Both the position numbers and the translations under genes were made by a program. A model generated the notes under the pieces. That model searched no databases and was not told where the DNA came from. It was given only the letters and a program-made list of their open reading frames with translations. From Rhodococcus sp. Leaf278 (GTDB lineage Bacteria; Actinomycetota; Actinomycetes; Mycobacteriales; Mycobacteriaceae): 64,000 nucleotides of DNA. Below are positions 52,298 through 61,664 of this stretch, one piece after another. The stretch is from the NCBI RefSeq assembly GCF_001426085.1, contig NZ_LMRR01000001.1, positions 125,539 through 189,538 of the forward strand, in the 5' to 3' direction. Positions within the stretch are counted from its first letter, which is position 1; each line of letters begins with the position of its first letter.

Positions 52298-53641
52298 CTA
52301 CTTCAGGAGCGCGAATGCTTCCTGAGCGATGAGGAACGCGTAACTGGACGGAATCAGGTCTATCGCTCCGTCGGCCTGAAATTGTTCGGTGACGATCCAG
52401 TCCTGACCGGACGCATCGGTGGCCAGAAATGCGCCGGCGAGGTCACCGGGTGCATTGCCACCCTTGAAGCCGGAGTACGGCCACAGCGCCGGGTCCAACT
52501 GCACGCCCGGAGTGATCGCCAGAATCCTGCGGTTCTCCTCCGCTGCCGGACCCGAGGCCAGGTAACCCATCGCCGCACAGACGTCCTGCGCATTGGCAAA
52601 CCACTCGACGCCGTCGGCCGACGCCGGATTGTCGAGGAAGTTCTCGAAGTCGATCTCGAGCGGCCGCGCGTCCGCCTGCTCGAGCAGCTCGACCCGTGCG
52701 TCCGGATCTGCACCGGACCACTCGGCCCGCATGTTCGGATCGCCGAATCCGATGACGAAGAACTGCCGGGTGTCCATCATCGGCGTCATGACCGAGGGAT
52801 CGTGATGTCCCATGACGCTGAGCTGGCGTTCGACTCTGTCGCGGCCGAGTCGTTCCATCAGCAGATCCGTTGCGGTGTTGTCGGACAACGAGATCATCTT
52901 CTCGGCAGCCTCCCGAACCGACACCGCGGTGCCGTCGGGCAGATTCTGTAACTCGCCGGACGGCGCGCTCTTGGTCGCATCGCGAACGGTGAGCTGCTCG
53001 TCCCACCGGACCGTGCCCGCCTCGATCTCGTCGGTGAGCGCGCCGAGGACGTACAACTTGAACACCGACCCCAGCGGGAGCACGGCGTCCGCATCGGTGG
53101 AGTAGACGGCCTCGCAGTCACCACCGTTGAGACGAGACGCACTGTAGGAGTACTTCGGGGCCACCTTCGACAGCGCCGCATCGAGGTCGTCGAACGACGA
53201 GATCTCGGGGGTGTCGGGTCTGGCCAGGAATCCGTCGAGCTTGCCATCGGCACCGACGGAGGTGGAAATCGTGGCCGGGATACCCGCGGTGGTGAAGCGC
53301 AGGACGCCGGTATCGGGGCCGGCCTCGAAGCCGGTGGCCACGTTCGGTGCACCGGCGCGCAGTTGTTCGAGTGGGGTGACGAGTCCGCCGAGCGGAGCGA
53401 CCGCCTCGGTCAACTCGGGGCCGACGACAGCCTCCACTTCGGTGGGATCGGGTGCATTCTCGCCGTTGATCCACTGCAGAATCCGGTCGTTGAGCGCACC
53501 CAGTGGAGTAGAGGTATCGACGACGAAGGCCGGTGCGTCGGTGGTGCTCGTGGGCGACGGAACCTCGGCTGCACCCCCGCAGGCAGCGAGTGTCAGAGTT
53601 GCCACCAGGGCGGCACCTGCGAATCTCGTCGGCGTCATCAT
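52298..53641 (-). CDS. beta-lactamase-fold serine hydrolase lipoprotein
   Basis: A 447-aa exported lipoprotein (lipobox TLAACG) with a class A beta-lactamase/PBP-like fold. The SxxK motif is LGSVFKLYV near residue 192, and the SDN motif is SLSDNTATDLL near residue 251. The KTG triad position reads FKGGNAPG, with Gly for Thr, so lactam hydrolysis may be weak. A long N-terminal domain of about 140 residues (NTF2-like by length) precedes the catalytic part, as in mycobacterial lipoproteins of this type. It could be a carboxypeptidase or esterase acting in the envelope. Confidence 0.85.
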   Translation of the reverse strand: MMTPTRFAGAALVATLTLAACGGAAEVPSPTSTTDAPAFVVDTSTPLGALNDRILQWINGENAPDPTEVEAVVGPELTEAVAPLGGLVTPLEQLRAGAPNVATGFEAGPDTGVLRFTTAGIPATISTSVGADGKLDGFLARPDTPEISSFDDLDAALSKVAPKYSYSASRLNGGDCEAVYSTDADAVLPLGSVFKLYVLGALTDEIEAGTVRWDEQLTVRDATKSAPSGELQNLPDGTAVSVREAAEKMISLSDNTATDLLMERLGRDRVERQLSVMGHHDPSVMTPMMDTRQFFVIGFGDPNMRAEWSGADPDARVELLEQADARPLEIDFENFLDNPASADGVEWFANAQDVCAAMGYLASGPAAEENRRILAITPGVQLDPALWPYSGFKGGNAPGDLAGAFLATDASGQDWIVTEQFQADGAIDLIPSSYAFLIAQEAFALLK

Positions 53642-53726
53642 GTCGCAATGCTAACGGATTCGGACATTTCGCCTTCTGCGGTGAGGGAGTCGGTACGGCT
53701 CGGCCGCTGTGGCAGGGTGCTGTGGC

Positions 53727-55001
53727 GTGCTGACTCCCCACGACGTCCGTCGAATCGATTCCGACCACCTGTGGCATCCCTACAGCCGGTTTCCGGCGAG
53801 CGCGACGCCGCTGGTGGTCGAGAGTGCATCCGGCGTGCGACTGAGCCTCGCCGACGGCCGGCAGCTGATCGACGGGATGAGTTCGTGGTGGGCGGCGGTG
53901 CACGGCTACCGCCACCCGGTGCTCGACGCCGCCGCGCACGACCAGCTGAGCAGGATGAGTCACGTGATGTTCGGTGGACTGACTCACGCTCCAGCCGCGA
54001 GATTGGCCGAGCTGCTGGTCGAGATCACTCCCGCAGGGCTCGACAAGGTGTTCCTCGCCGATTCCGGATCGGTCTCGGTCGAGGTCGCGGTGAAGATGGC
54101 GTTGCAGTACTGGCGTGCCCGCGGCGAGCACGGGCGCACACGTCTGTTGACCTGGCGGGGCGGATATCACGGCGACACGTTCGCTCCGATGAGCGTGTGC
54201 GATCCGGACGGCGGGATGCACACTTTGTGGACCGACGTGCTGGCGAAGCAGGTATTCGCGCCTGCTCCGCCCGCGGAGTTCGACGCCGGCTACGTCGCCG
54301 AATTCGAGCGGGTACTGAGCGAACACTCCAGCGAACTTGCGGCGATCATCGTCGAGCCGATCGTCCAGGGTGCGGGCGGGATGCGGTTCCACGATGCGCG
54401 CTATCTACGAGAGCTGCGCCGGCTGGCCGACGAGTACGGCATTCTGCTGATCTTCGACGAGATCGCCACCGGTTTCGGCCGCACCGGGGAGCTGTTCGCC
54501 GCCGATCACGCCGGTGTTGCGCCCGACATCATGTGCGTCGGCAAAGCTCTGACCGGAGGATATGTGACCCTCGCGGCGACGCTGTGCACCACCGAGGTAG
54601 CCGAAACGGTGTCGGGTGGCGAGGCTGGAGGCCTCATGCACGGGCCGACGTTCATGGGTAATCCACTCGCGTGCGCGATTGCGGTGGCCTCGGTGGAACT
54701 GTTGCTCTCACGCGACTGGCGAGCCGAGGTCGCAGGTTTGGCATCGGGGTTGGCTCAGGGGTTGGCACCTGCTCGTTCGCTGCCGGGGGTCGCCGACGTC
54801 CGGGTCCTCGGCGGGATCGGGGTGATCGAGATGCACGCTCCGGTGGACATGGCACGGGCGACCGCCGCGGCCGCCGGGGCGGGAGTGTGGCTGCGTCCGT
54901 TCGGTCGTCTGGTGTACGCGATGCCGCCGTTCATCTGCACCGATGCGGAGGTGGCTGCCATCGCCGAAGCCCTGGTGGCGGTGGCGCAGCACCATACTTG
55001 A
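53727..55001 (+). CDS. bioA: adenosylmethionine-8-amino-7-oxononanoate aminotransferase
   Basis: A 424-aa PLP enzyme that converts KAPA to DAPA using S-adenosylmethionine. [10 protein letters not shown] near the start is the BioA substrate motif. [25 protein letters not shown] and the PLP lysine in [16 protein letters not shown] (near residue 278) are present. GTG 53727 gives the normal N-terminus. The gene is divergent from the serine hydrolase with an 85-bp gap. The last codons run into the operator shared with bioF. Confidence 0.95.
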   Translation: MLTPHDVRRIDSDHLWHPYSRFPASATPLVVESASGVRLSLADGRQLIDGMSSWWAAVHGYRHPVLDAAAHDQLSRMSHVMFGGLTHAPAARLAELLVEITPAGLDKVFLADSGSVSVEVAVKMALQYWRARGEHGRTRLLTWRGGYHGDTFAPMSVCDPDGGMHTLWTDVLAKQVFAPAPPAEFDAGYVAEFERVLSEHSSELAAIIVEPIVQGAGGMRFHDARYLRELRRLADEYGILLIFDEIATGFGRTGELFAADHAGVAPDIMCVGKALTGGYVTLAATLCTTEVAETVSGGEAGGLMHGPTFMGNPLACAIAVASVELLLSRDWRAEVAGLASGLAQGLAPARSLPGVADVRVLGGIGVIEMHAPVDMARATAAAAGAGVWLRPFGRLVYAMPPFICTDAEVAAIAEALVAVAQHHT

Positions 55002-55024
55002 ACGGTGTTCAAGTATGGTGCTGC
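54986..55024 (+). promoter_or_regulatory. BioQ-type operator and leaderless bioF promoter
   Basis: A perfect 18-bp inverted repeat (54986-55003 and 55007-55024, 3-base centre) has the core TGAACGGTGTTCA, matching the BioQ consensus TGAAC-N3-GTTMC/GTTCA of corynebacteria and mycobacteria. TATGGT (55014-55019) lies six bases before ATG 55026, so the operator covers a leaderless bioF promoter and also spans the bioA stop. Confidence 0.75.
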
Positions 55025-55025
55025 C

Positions 55026-56159
55026 ATGACCGCTCTGGAATGGCTCGACGCCGCCGCGCACGCCCGACGCGAGGCCGGCCTCGAGCGCATCGTGATCCCC
55101 CGCACCGCCGAGGACGCGGTCCTCGATCTGGCGTCGAACGACTACCTCGGTCTGGCCCGGCACCCGGCCGTCATCGAGGGGGCCTGCGCGGCGGTGCGCC
55201 GTTGGGGCGGTGGATCCACCGGGTCTCGTCTGGTCACCGGCACCACCACGGCACACGAGCGCCTCGAGGAGGATCTCGCGGATTTTGTCGGGGCCGAGTC
55301 CGGGCTGGTCTTCTCCTCCGGTTACACCGCCAATCTCGGTGTCGTGTCGGCACTGGCGGGACGCGACGCGCTGGTGATCTCCGACGCCGCGTCGCACGCG
55401 TCGTTGATCGACGCCTGTCGTCTCTCCCGAGCTCGGGTCGCTGTCGCGCGACACTGCGATCCCGAGCACGTCGATCGACTTCTTGGCGAGCGAACCGAGA
55501 CGCGGGCCCTGGTGCTGACCGACTCGGTGTTCAGCGCCGACGGCGATCTGGCTCCGCTGGCCGAGTTGTACGCCGTGTGTCGGAGACGGAGCGCGGTGCT
55601 CGTCGTCGACGAAGCACACGGACTGGGTGTACGTGGGGACGGCGGCCGGGGAGCTGTTCACGAAGCAGGCCTGGCCGGTGCGCCGGACCTGGTGATCACC
55701 GCAACGCTGTCCAAGGCGCTCGGATCGCAGGGTGGAGTGGTGCTCGGGTCGGCAGCGGTTCGCACTCAGGTGCTGCACGGTGCGCGCACGTTCGTGTTCG
55801 ACACCGGGCTCGCCCCGGCATCGGTGGGTGCAGCATCGGCCGCGCTGGAAGTTCTGCGCGCCGAACCCGATCGCGTGGCTGCAATCGGTTCTCGGGCAAT
55901 ACAGTTGGCCTCTGCAGCGGGAGTGGAACCGACTGTATCGGCGGTCGTTCCGGTGATACTCGGCGATGCCGAGCGTGCCGTCCGCGCAGCCGGTGACTGT
56001 CTGAACCTCGGCGTGCACGTCGGGTGCTTTCGGCCGCCATCGGTTCCCCCGAACGCATCTAGGCTGCGATTGACCGCCCGCGCCGACCTCACCGACGCCG
56101 ACATCGACCGTGCCACAGTCGTTCTGGCGACGGTGTTGAATGCTGCGGTGCTGAGATGA
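55026..56159 (+). CDS. bioF: 8-amino-7-oxononanoate synthase
   Basis: A 377-aa PLP-dependent enzyme joining pimeloyl thioester and alanine. Motifs are LDLASNDYLGLARHP, GSTGSRLVTGT, VVDEAHGLGVRG and the PLP lysine in ATLSKALGSQGGVVLG near residue 225. I start at ATG 55026 from the leaderless promoter; GTG 55005 would add seven residues encoded within the operator. The stop overlaps bioD by 4 bp. Confidence 0.94.
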   Translation: MTALEWLDAAAHARREAGLERIVIPRTAEDAVLDLASNDYLGLARHPAVIEGACAAVRRWGGGSTGSRLVTGTTTAHERLEEDLADFVGAESGLVFSSGYTANLGVVSALAGRDALVISDAASHASLIDACRLSRARVAVARHCDPEHVDRLLGERTETRALVLTDSVFSADGDLAPLAELYAVCRRRSAVLVVDEAHGLGVRGDGGRGAVHEAGLAGAPDLVITATLSKALGSQGGVVLGSAAVRTQVLHGARTFVFDTGLAPASVGAASAALEVLRAEPDRVAAIGSRAIQLASAAGVEPTVSAVVPVILGDAERAVRAAGDCLNLGVHVGCFRPPSVPPNASRLRLTARADLTDADIDRATVVLATVLNAAVLR

Positions 56160-56845
56160 CCGTGCTGCTTGTCACCGGAACGTCGACCGGCGTCGGCAAG
56201 ACGGTGATCACCGCTGCACTCGCGGCGGCAGCGCTGGCAGGCGGACGGTCCGTCGCGGTATGCAAGCCCGCGCAGACGGGCGTCGGAGATGACTGCCTGG
56301 ACGAAGCTGATATCGATGTGGTGCAACGTCTTTCGGGGGTACCGGGAGTCGAGTTGGCGCGGTACCCCGAGCCGCTTGCGCCCGATGTCGCCGCCCGTCG
56401 ATCGGGTCGGCCGATGCTCGAACTCGCCGCCGTGGTCGACGCGGTTCTGGCACTCGACGAGACCCACGACCTCGTTGTGGTCGAGGGTGCGGGCGGAGTG
56501 GCAGTGCGCTTGGGTGCCGGAGGGTTCACTGCGCTCGACATCGCCGGTGCCGTCGGAGCATCGGTGCTGGTCGTTGCAGGGGCCGAGTTGGGGACGCTCA
56601 ATCACAGCGCATTGACTGTCGCGGCCGTTCGCGCCTCGGGTGTGACATGTTCCGGCCTGGTCGTCGGGTCGTGGCCGACCGAACCGAGTCTGGCGGCGCG
56701 GGTCAACCTGGACGAGTTGCCGCTCGTGACGGGCGTCGAGCTGATCTCGAGTATGCCTGCCGGGGCCGCCGCGTTGGACGAGAAGGAATTCGGTGCGCTC
56801 GCTTGCACGATGTTCGGCGAGTTTACTGAATCGTTACTCGGGTAA
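56156..56845 (+). CDS. bioD: dethiobiotin synthase
   Basis: A 229-aa ATP-dependent carboxylase-type synthetase making dethiobiotin from DAPA. The P-loop is GTSTGVGKTVITAAL at residues 8-22. CKPAQTG is the substrate loop, and VVEGAGGVAVRL is the conserved switch region. It is coupled to bioF (ATGA). bioB is not in the window, so the last biotin step is encoded elsewhere. Confidence 0.94.
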   Translation: MTVLLVTGTSTGVGKTVITAALAAAALAGGRSVAVCKPAQTGVGDDCLDEADIDVVQRLSGVPGVELARYPEPLAPDVAARRSGRPMLELAAVVDAVLALDETHDLVVVEGAGGVAVRLGAGGFTALDIAGAVGASVLVVAGAELGTLNHSALTVAAVRASGVTCSGLVVGSWPTEPSLAARVNLDELPLVTGVELISSMPAGAAALDEKEFGALACTMFGEFTESLLG

Positions 56846-56899
56846 GCGGTCGGGAACGTCTGCCGCTTCGGCATTCGAAACAGATCGGGAGTTCCAATT

Positions 56900-57484
56900 A
56901 TGAGTACCGCAGTGTGGATCATTGTTGCAGTAGTCGTCGTAGTGCTGGTCGTTGCCGTCGCCATGGTTGTGGCGCGCAAGGGCAAAGAGCGTAAGAGGTT
57001 GGAAGCGAACGACATTCGCGAGAAGGCGGCCGATCAAGCGGCCATCGTAGAGGAGCGTGAGCTGCTGGCCCGCGAAAGTGAGGCCAAAGCGCGTCGGGCG
57101 CAGGCCGAGGCCGACGTCAAAGCCGCCGAGGCGGAGAAACTTGCGCAGCAGGCGCAGTCTCATCAGGGTGTCGCCGCGTCGTCCCGCGACGAGGTCGACT
57201 CGGAGTTCGAGCGCGCGAATCGGATCGACCCGGACGTGAAGAACGGCCGGAAGATGACACACGACCGCGACGTGCGAGATGACCGGAACGTCGCAGACGA
57301 CCGCGACGTTGTGGGCGACCGCACTGCGACGGGCGATCGGAACGTCGTGGGCCGCAATGCAACAGATGACCGGGACATCGCAGGCGACCGCACTGTGGCG
57401 GACGACCGCAACGTCACAGGCCACCGGAACGTCCTGGGCGATCCGGACGTGCCCCCGGCAGCACCCCGGCACGAGCGAAACTAG
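56900..57484 (+). CDS. membrane-anchored coiled-coil protein with hexapeptide-repeat tail
   Basis: A 194-aa protein. An N-terminal helix (VWIIVAVVVVVLVVAVAMVV) anchors it. A coiled-coil, Ala/Glu/Lys-rich part (about residues 28-95) ends in RANRIDPDVK, a conserved end point of this actinobacterial family. The tail carries eleven degenerate hexapeptide units such as DRNVAD and DRTVAD. CGGGAG lies before the ATG. The tail looks like an add-on to a family that normally stops near residue 115. The function is unknown. Confidence 0.75.
   Translation: MSTAVWIIVAVVVVVLVVAVAMVVARKGKERKRLEANDIREKAADQAAIVEERELLARESEAKARRAQAEADVKAAEAEKLAQQAQSHQGVAASSRDEVDSEFERANRIDPDVKNGRKMTHDRDVRDDRNVADDRDVVGDRTATGDRNVVGRNATDDRDIAGDRTVADDRNVTGHRNVLGDPDVPPAAPRHERN
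57263..57457 (+). repeat. eleven degenerate 18-bp tandem repeats, coding
   Basis: Ten 18-bp units plus one of 15 bp follow the consensus GACCGNRACGTNGNNGRC and encode D-R-x-V-x-(D/G). The units have diverged mostly at third positions, so the peptide pattern appears selected. Confidence 0.85.
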
Positions 57485-58014
57485 TCGGTCGAATTGTGAG
57501 GTAGTTCGAGTTCGACTACCTCGTGTTCGCCCAGGTTCGGCCGCTCGTTGGTGATCTTGGCCTTGGCGTACGCCATGAGATTCGAGACCTTCGATCCGGG
57601 GGTCGACCAGTATTCCGCCCCCTCGGCGGCCACGTGTATCAGTGCCACCTCACGGGAATCAGGGTTCTTCTCGAACCACGTGGCCGCCCGGGTGTTCCAC
57701 AGTTCTTCGGCCTTCGTCCGATTCTCGACCACAGCCGCGGTGCCGGACAGGGACACCCAGCCTTCGCCGGACTGAAACGAGACGTTGACCGTCGGATTCG
57801 CCGCGATGTCGGCCACCTTGCGTGAGTCGTGCGCGGCGAAGAACCACAGGTCGCCGTCGAACTCGGCTTCCTGCAACGCCATCGGACGTGAGATGAGGTG
57901 GCCGTCTCGGCCGACCGTGGTGAACATGCAGAGTCCGGCTTCGGAGATCAATTCAGCGACCTTGGTGACGCCGTCCGCGGAGTTGTCGATGTTCGTTCTA
58001 TCGGTGTTCGTCAT
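57481..58014 (-). CDS. pyridoxamine 5'-phosphate oxidase-fold stress protein
   Basis: A 177-aa split-barrel flavin-binding protein of the general stress protein 26 group. Typical segments are MFTTVGRDGHLISRPMALQ, LWFFAAHDSRKVADI, VNVSFQSGEGWVSLSGTAAV and the C-terminal VSNLMAYAKAKIT. These proteins bind FMN, FAD or F420, and their substrate is usually unknown. ATG 58014 is chosen; a TTG three codons upstream is in frame. Its stop codon shares the palindromic CTAG with the stop of the converging repeat-tailed gene. Confidence 0.85.
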   Translation of the reverse strand: MTNTDRTNIDNSADGVTKVAELISEAGLCMFTTVGRDGHLISRPMALQEAEFDGDLWFFAAHDSRKVADIAANPTVNVSFQSGEGWVSLSGTAAVVENRTKAEELWNTRAATWFEKNPDSREVALIHVAAEGAEYWSTPGSKVSNLMAYAKAKITNERPNLGEHEVVELELPHNSTD

Positions 58015-58243
58015 CGAAACCAACTACCCGGTGTGCAGCTCACCCAACCTTTGAGGTGACACAACATCCGATGGACCTGCGCGTGAGCAACGAACTGTGA
58101 TCCCTCGGCATGTGGGCCATCGTCGTTATCGCGATGGTGACCATGCCCGATCGAAGAAAACCGACACTGACCGACGCCGTCGGGCGAGCGCATTATTACG
58201 CCCTGTAGTTGGCGATTTCGCCGAACCTGGGACACTGGAAGTC

Positions 58244-59563
58244 GTGACTGCTTCTACCGGCGACGACGCCCCCGTATCGGCCCAACTCTTCGCTCGCGCG
58301 AGCACGGTGATCCCCGGCGGCGTGAACTCGCCTGTGCGGGCCTTCGCGTCGGTCGGCGGAACGCCCCGCTTCATCACGCAGGCCAGCGGATACACGATGA
58401 CCGACGCGGACGGGAAGTCCTATGTCGACCTCATCTCGTCCTGGGGTCCGATGATCCACGGACACGCCCATCCCGCCATCGTCGAAGCCGTCCAGAAGGC
58501 AGCGGCAACCGGCCTGTCGTTCGGTGCACCAACCGAGCGCGAAATCGAGCTCGCCGAGGAAATCGTCCGTCGAGTCGGCCCCGTCGACCAGGTTCGCCTT
58601 GTGAATTCGGGCACAGAGGCCACCATGAGCGCGGTGCGCCTGGCTCGCGGCTTCACCGGCCGCACCAAGATTCTGAAGTTCTCTGGCTGCTATCACGGCC
58701 ACGTCGATGCGCTCCTCGCCGACGCCGGTTCGGGTCTGGCCACCTTCGGACTCCCCACTTCGCCGGGAGTCACCGGCGCACAGGCGTCGGACACGATCGT
58801 CGTTCCCTACAACGACCTCGCCGCCGTCACCGCCGCGTTCGAGGCCAACCCCGGCCAGATCGCCTGCATCATCACCGAGGCCGCCGCGGGCAACATGGGC
58901 GCGATCGCCCCGGTCACCGGCTTCAACGAGGGGCTGCGCCGTCTTGCGACCGAGCACGGCGCGCTGCTGATCATGGACGAGGTGATGACCGGGTTCCGCG
59001 TCAGCGCCGCCGGTTGGTACGGCATCGACGGTGTCGCAGGCGACCTGTACACCTTCGGCAAGGTCATGTCCGGTGGACTGCCCGCTGCCGCTTTCGGTGG
59101 CCGAGCGGACATCATGGCCTACCTCGCGCCGGCCGGACCGGTGTACCAGGCGGGCACGCTCAGCGGTAACCCCGTGGCCGTCGCAGCCGGTCTGACGAGC
59201 CTGCAATTGGCCGACGCAGCCGTCTACGAGAAGTTGCAGGCGAACTCGTACCGGCTCGGAACGCTGCTCGGAGATGCCCTCACCGCCGAAGGCGTCACCC
59301 ATCAGGTGCAGTTCGCGGGCACTATGGTGAGTGTGTTCTTCGCCGATGGACCCGTCACCGACTATGCGCAGGCCAAGGCCGCGCAGACGTGGCGCTACCC
59401 GGCGTTCTTCCACGCTTTCCTCTCGCGCGGTGTGTACCCGCCGCCGAGCGCGTTCGAGGCCTGGTTCGTCTCGGCCGCGCTCGACGACCGAGCCTTCGAG
59501 ATCATCGCCGACGCGGCCCCGGCAGCAGCGAAAGCTGCAGCAGCCGCTACCGCACCGCACTGA
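58244..59563 (+). CDS. hemL: glutamate-1-semialdehyde 2,1-aminomutase
   Basis: A 439-aa PLP enzyme producing 5-aminolevulinate from glutamate semialdehyde, the step after HemA. Motifs are [42 protein letters not shown] and the PLP lysine in [18 protein letters not shown] near residue 275. I start at GTG 58244 (GGAAG four bases upstream). The 229-bp gap before it holds the start of the PPOX gene; I see no further gene in it. It leads the operon into cytochrome c maturation. Confidence 0.96.
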   Translation: MTASTGDDAPVSAQLFARASTVIPGGVNSPVRAFASVGGTPRFITQASGYTMTDADGKSYVDLISSWGPMIHGHAHPAIVEAVQKAAATGLSFGAPTEREIELAEEIVRRVGPVDQVRLVNSGTEATMSAVRLARGFTGRTKILKFSGCYHGHVDALLADAGSGLATFGLPTSPGVTGAQASDTIVVPYNDLAAVTAAFEANPGQIACIITEAAAGNMGAIAPVTGFNEGLRRLATEHGALLIMDEVMTGFRVSAAGWYGIDGVAGDLYTFGKVMSGGLPAAAFGGRADIMAYLAPAGPVYQAGTLSGNPVAVAAGLTSLQLADAAVYEKLQANSYRLGTLLGDALTAEGVTHQVQFAGTMVSVFFADGPVTDYAQAKAAQTWRYPAFFHAFLSRGVYPPPSAFEAWFVSAALDDRAFEIIADAAPAAAKAAAAATAPH

Positions 59564-59603
59564 TCACCCCGACCACCCGACTAGCGAGAAACAGGACCCC
59601 GAC

Positions 59604-60266
59604 GTGACCGAGGCCCCCGCAACACATCCGCACTCGACGACGCGCACCATCGTGCACGTCCTCCGGCACGGCGAGGTGCACAACCCCAAGGGCATCCTCT
59701 ACGGGCGGCTGCCTGGCTTCAAGCTCTCGGTGACCGGCCAGTCGCAGGCCAAGGCAGTGGCGGACGCGCTCGCGGGCCACGACATCACCCACGTCGTGGC
59801 ATCACCGCTCCTGCGTGCTCAGGAGACCGCCGGACCCATCGCGGCGGCTCACGGCCTGACCATCGCCGAGGACGAGAACCTCATCGAAGCAGGAAACGAA
59901 TTCGAGGGGCTGCGCGTCGCCGTCGGTGACGGAGCGTTGCGTCGTCCACGGCACTGGTGGAAACTGCGCGATCCGTTCACGCCGTCCTGGGGCGAGCCGT
60001 ACCTGCAGATCGCCCACCGCATGCTCGCCGCTGTCAACGCAGCCCGCGTCGCGGCCGTCGGGCACGAGGCCGTCTGCGTCAGCCACCAACTCCCGGTGTG
60101 GACGCTTCGCCGCTTCCTGCAGGGCGATCGGCTCTGGCACGACCCGCGGAACCGTCAGTGCGGGCTCGCGTCTCTGACGTCGCTGGTCTACGAGGGGGAC
60201 CAGCTCGTCGACCTCGTCTACTCCGAGCCTGCAGGAGCGTCCGACCCGAGGATCTCCGGTGCGTAG
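59604..60266 (+). CDS. histidine phosphatase family protein
   Basis: A 220-aa phosphoglycerate-mutase-like phosphatase. The catalytic histidine lies in VHVLRHGEVHNPKGILYGR near residue 18, the partner arginine in SPLLRAQETAGPIAAA, and the second histidine in VSHQLPVWTLRRF. It matches the mycobacterial gene between hemL and the thioredoxin-like gene (Rv0525). The substrate is unknown; glycolytic mutase activity is unlikely because gpmA is present. It overlaps the next gene by 8 bp. Confidence 0.88.
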   Translation: MTEAPATHPHSTTRTIVHVLRHGEVHNPKGILYGRLPGFKLSVTGQSQAKAVADALAGHDITHVVASPLLRAQETAGPIAAAHGLTIAEDENLIEAGNEFEGLRVAVGDGALRRPRHWWKLRDPFTPSWGEPYLQIAHRMLAAVNAARVAAVGHEAVCVSHQLPVWTLRRFLQGDRLWHDPRNRQCGLASLTSLVYEGDQLVDLVYSEPAGASDPRISGA

Positions 60267-60849
60267 GTTTCTGCTCGCGGTTGCCGCTGTGGCCCTCGTC
60301 GCCGGTTGTTCGACCGGCACCGACGCGGTTGCTCAAGGCGGTACCTTCCAATTCGTCTCGCCGGGCGGGAAGACCGACATCTTCTACGATCCGCCGTCCG
60401 AGCGCGGTGCCCTCGGCGAACTGTCCGGGCCCGACCTGATGACCGAGGGCAAGACGACCTCGCTGTCGGACTACGACGGTGACGTCGTCGTGCTCAACGT
60501 CTGGGGTCAGTGGTGCGGCCCCTGCCGCGGTGAAGCCGACGATCTCGAGAAGGTCTACGAGGCCACCAAGGCCTCGGGTGTCGAATTCCTCGGCATCAAC
60601 GTGCGCGACGAATCACAAACTGCCGCACAGGATTTCGTCGTCAGCAACAACGTCACCTACTCCTCGATCTACGACCCGCCGATGCGCACCCTGACCGCGC
60701 TCGGTGGCGTTCCCACCTCCGTCATTCCGACGACCGTCGTGCTCGACCGACAGCACCGCGTCGCCGCAGTGTTCCTGCGTGAACTGCTCGCCGAGGATCT
60801 GCAGCCCGTCGTCGAACGGATAGCAGCCGAGGAGCCAGTGCAGCCGTGA
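60259..60849 (+). CDS. TlpA/ResA-like thiol-disulfide oxidoreductase lipoprotein
   Basis: A 196-aa extracytoplasmic thioredoxin-fold lipoprotein (lipobox LVAGCS). The active site is WGQWCGPCRGEADDL near residue 87, and the cis-Pro region is GVPTSVIPTTVVLD. In System II it keeps the apocytochrome c CxxCH cysteines reduced, using electrons from CcdA encoded next. It is coupled to ccdA by a 4-bp overlap. Confidence 0.92.
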   Translation: MRRFLLAVAAVALVAGCSTGTDAVAQGGTFQFVSPGGKTDIFYDPPSERGALGELSGPDLMTEGKTTSLSDYDGDVVVLNVWGQWCGPCRGEADDLEKVYEATKASGVEFLGINVRDESQTAAQDFVVSNNVTYSSIYDPPMRTLTALGGVPTSVIPTTVVLDRQHRVAAVFLRELLAEDLQPVVERIAAEEPVQP

Positions 60850-61664
60850 ACGAGATCTACCTTGCCGGGGTCGGCGCGAGTTTCCAGGAAGCCGCGGCCT
60901 CCGGGCCGCTCGTCCTGGCGCTCGGAGCGTGCGTCCTGGCCGGTCTCGTCTCTTTTGCGTCCCCGTGTGTCGTACCGCTGGTGCCGGGCTATCTCTCCTA
61001 TCTCGCCGGAGTCGTCGGGGCCGACGCCCCGGCCGTCAGTGCCGACGAAGCTGCCGTCAAGACGAAGGTGCGCAACGGCCGGGTTCGAGTAGCCGGAGCG
61101 GCGGGACTGTTCGTGCTCGGATTCACCGTGGTGTTCGTCCTCGCCACGGCGTCGGTGTTCGGGGCCATCTCGGTGCTGGCGATCAACCGCGAGCTGCTCA
61201 TGCGCATCGGTGGCGTCGTCACCATCGCCATGGGACTGGTGTTCGTCGGACTGATCCCTGCGCTGCAACGCGACGTGCGCTTCGAGCCGAAGCAGATCGG
61301 TTCACTGGCCGGCGCGCCGTTGCTCGGCGGCGTGTTCGCACTCGGGTGGACCCCGTGCCTCGGGCCGACACTCGCAGGCGTCATCTCGCTCGCCGCAGGC
61401 ACCGACGGTGCGACGGCAGCGCGCGGCGTCGTGCTGATCGTGGCGTATTGCCTCGGTCTGGGACTGCCGTTCGTGATCCTCGCGTTCGGTTCGGTCAGTG
61501 CGCTTCGAGGCGTCGGCTGGCTACGTACACACGCACGACAGATACAGGTATTCGGCGGAATCATGTTGATAGCGGTAGGAATTGCACTGGTCACCGGTGC
61601 CTGGGATCAGTTCGTCGGTTGGGTGCGCGACGCCTTCGTCTCCGATGTGGTGTTGCCGATATGA
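60846..61664 (+). CDS. ccdA: cytochrome c biogenesis protein CcdA
   Basis: A 272-aa six-helix membrane protein of the DsbD/CcdA family carrying electrons from cytosolic thioredoxin across the membrane. The redox cysteines lie in FASPCVVPLVPGYLSYLAG near residue 40 and GWTPCLGPTLAG near residue 173. GTG 60846 overlaps the TlpA-like stop; the gene's own stop overlaps the resB ATG. Confidence 0.94.
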   Translation: MNEIYLAGVGASFQEAAASGPLVLALGACVLAGLVSFASPCVVPLVPGYLSYLAGVVGADAPAVSADEAAVKTKVRNGRVRVAGAAGLFVLGFTVVFVLATASVFGAISVLAINRELLMRIGGVVTIAMGLVFVGLIPALQRDVRFEPKQIGSLAGAPLLGGVFALGWTPCLGPTLAGVISLAAGTDGATAARGVVLIVAYCLGLGLPFVILAFGSVSALRGVGWLRTHARQIQVFGGIMLIAVGIALVTGAWDQFVGWVRDAFVSDVVLPI

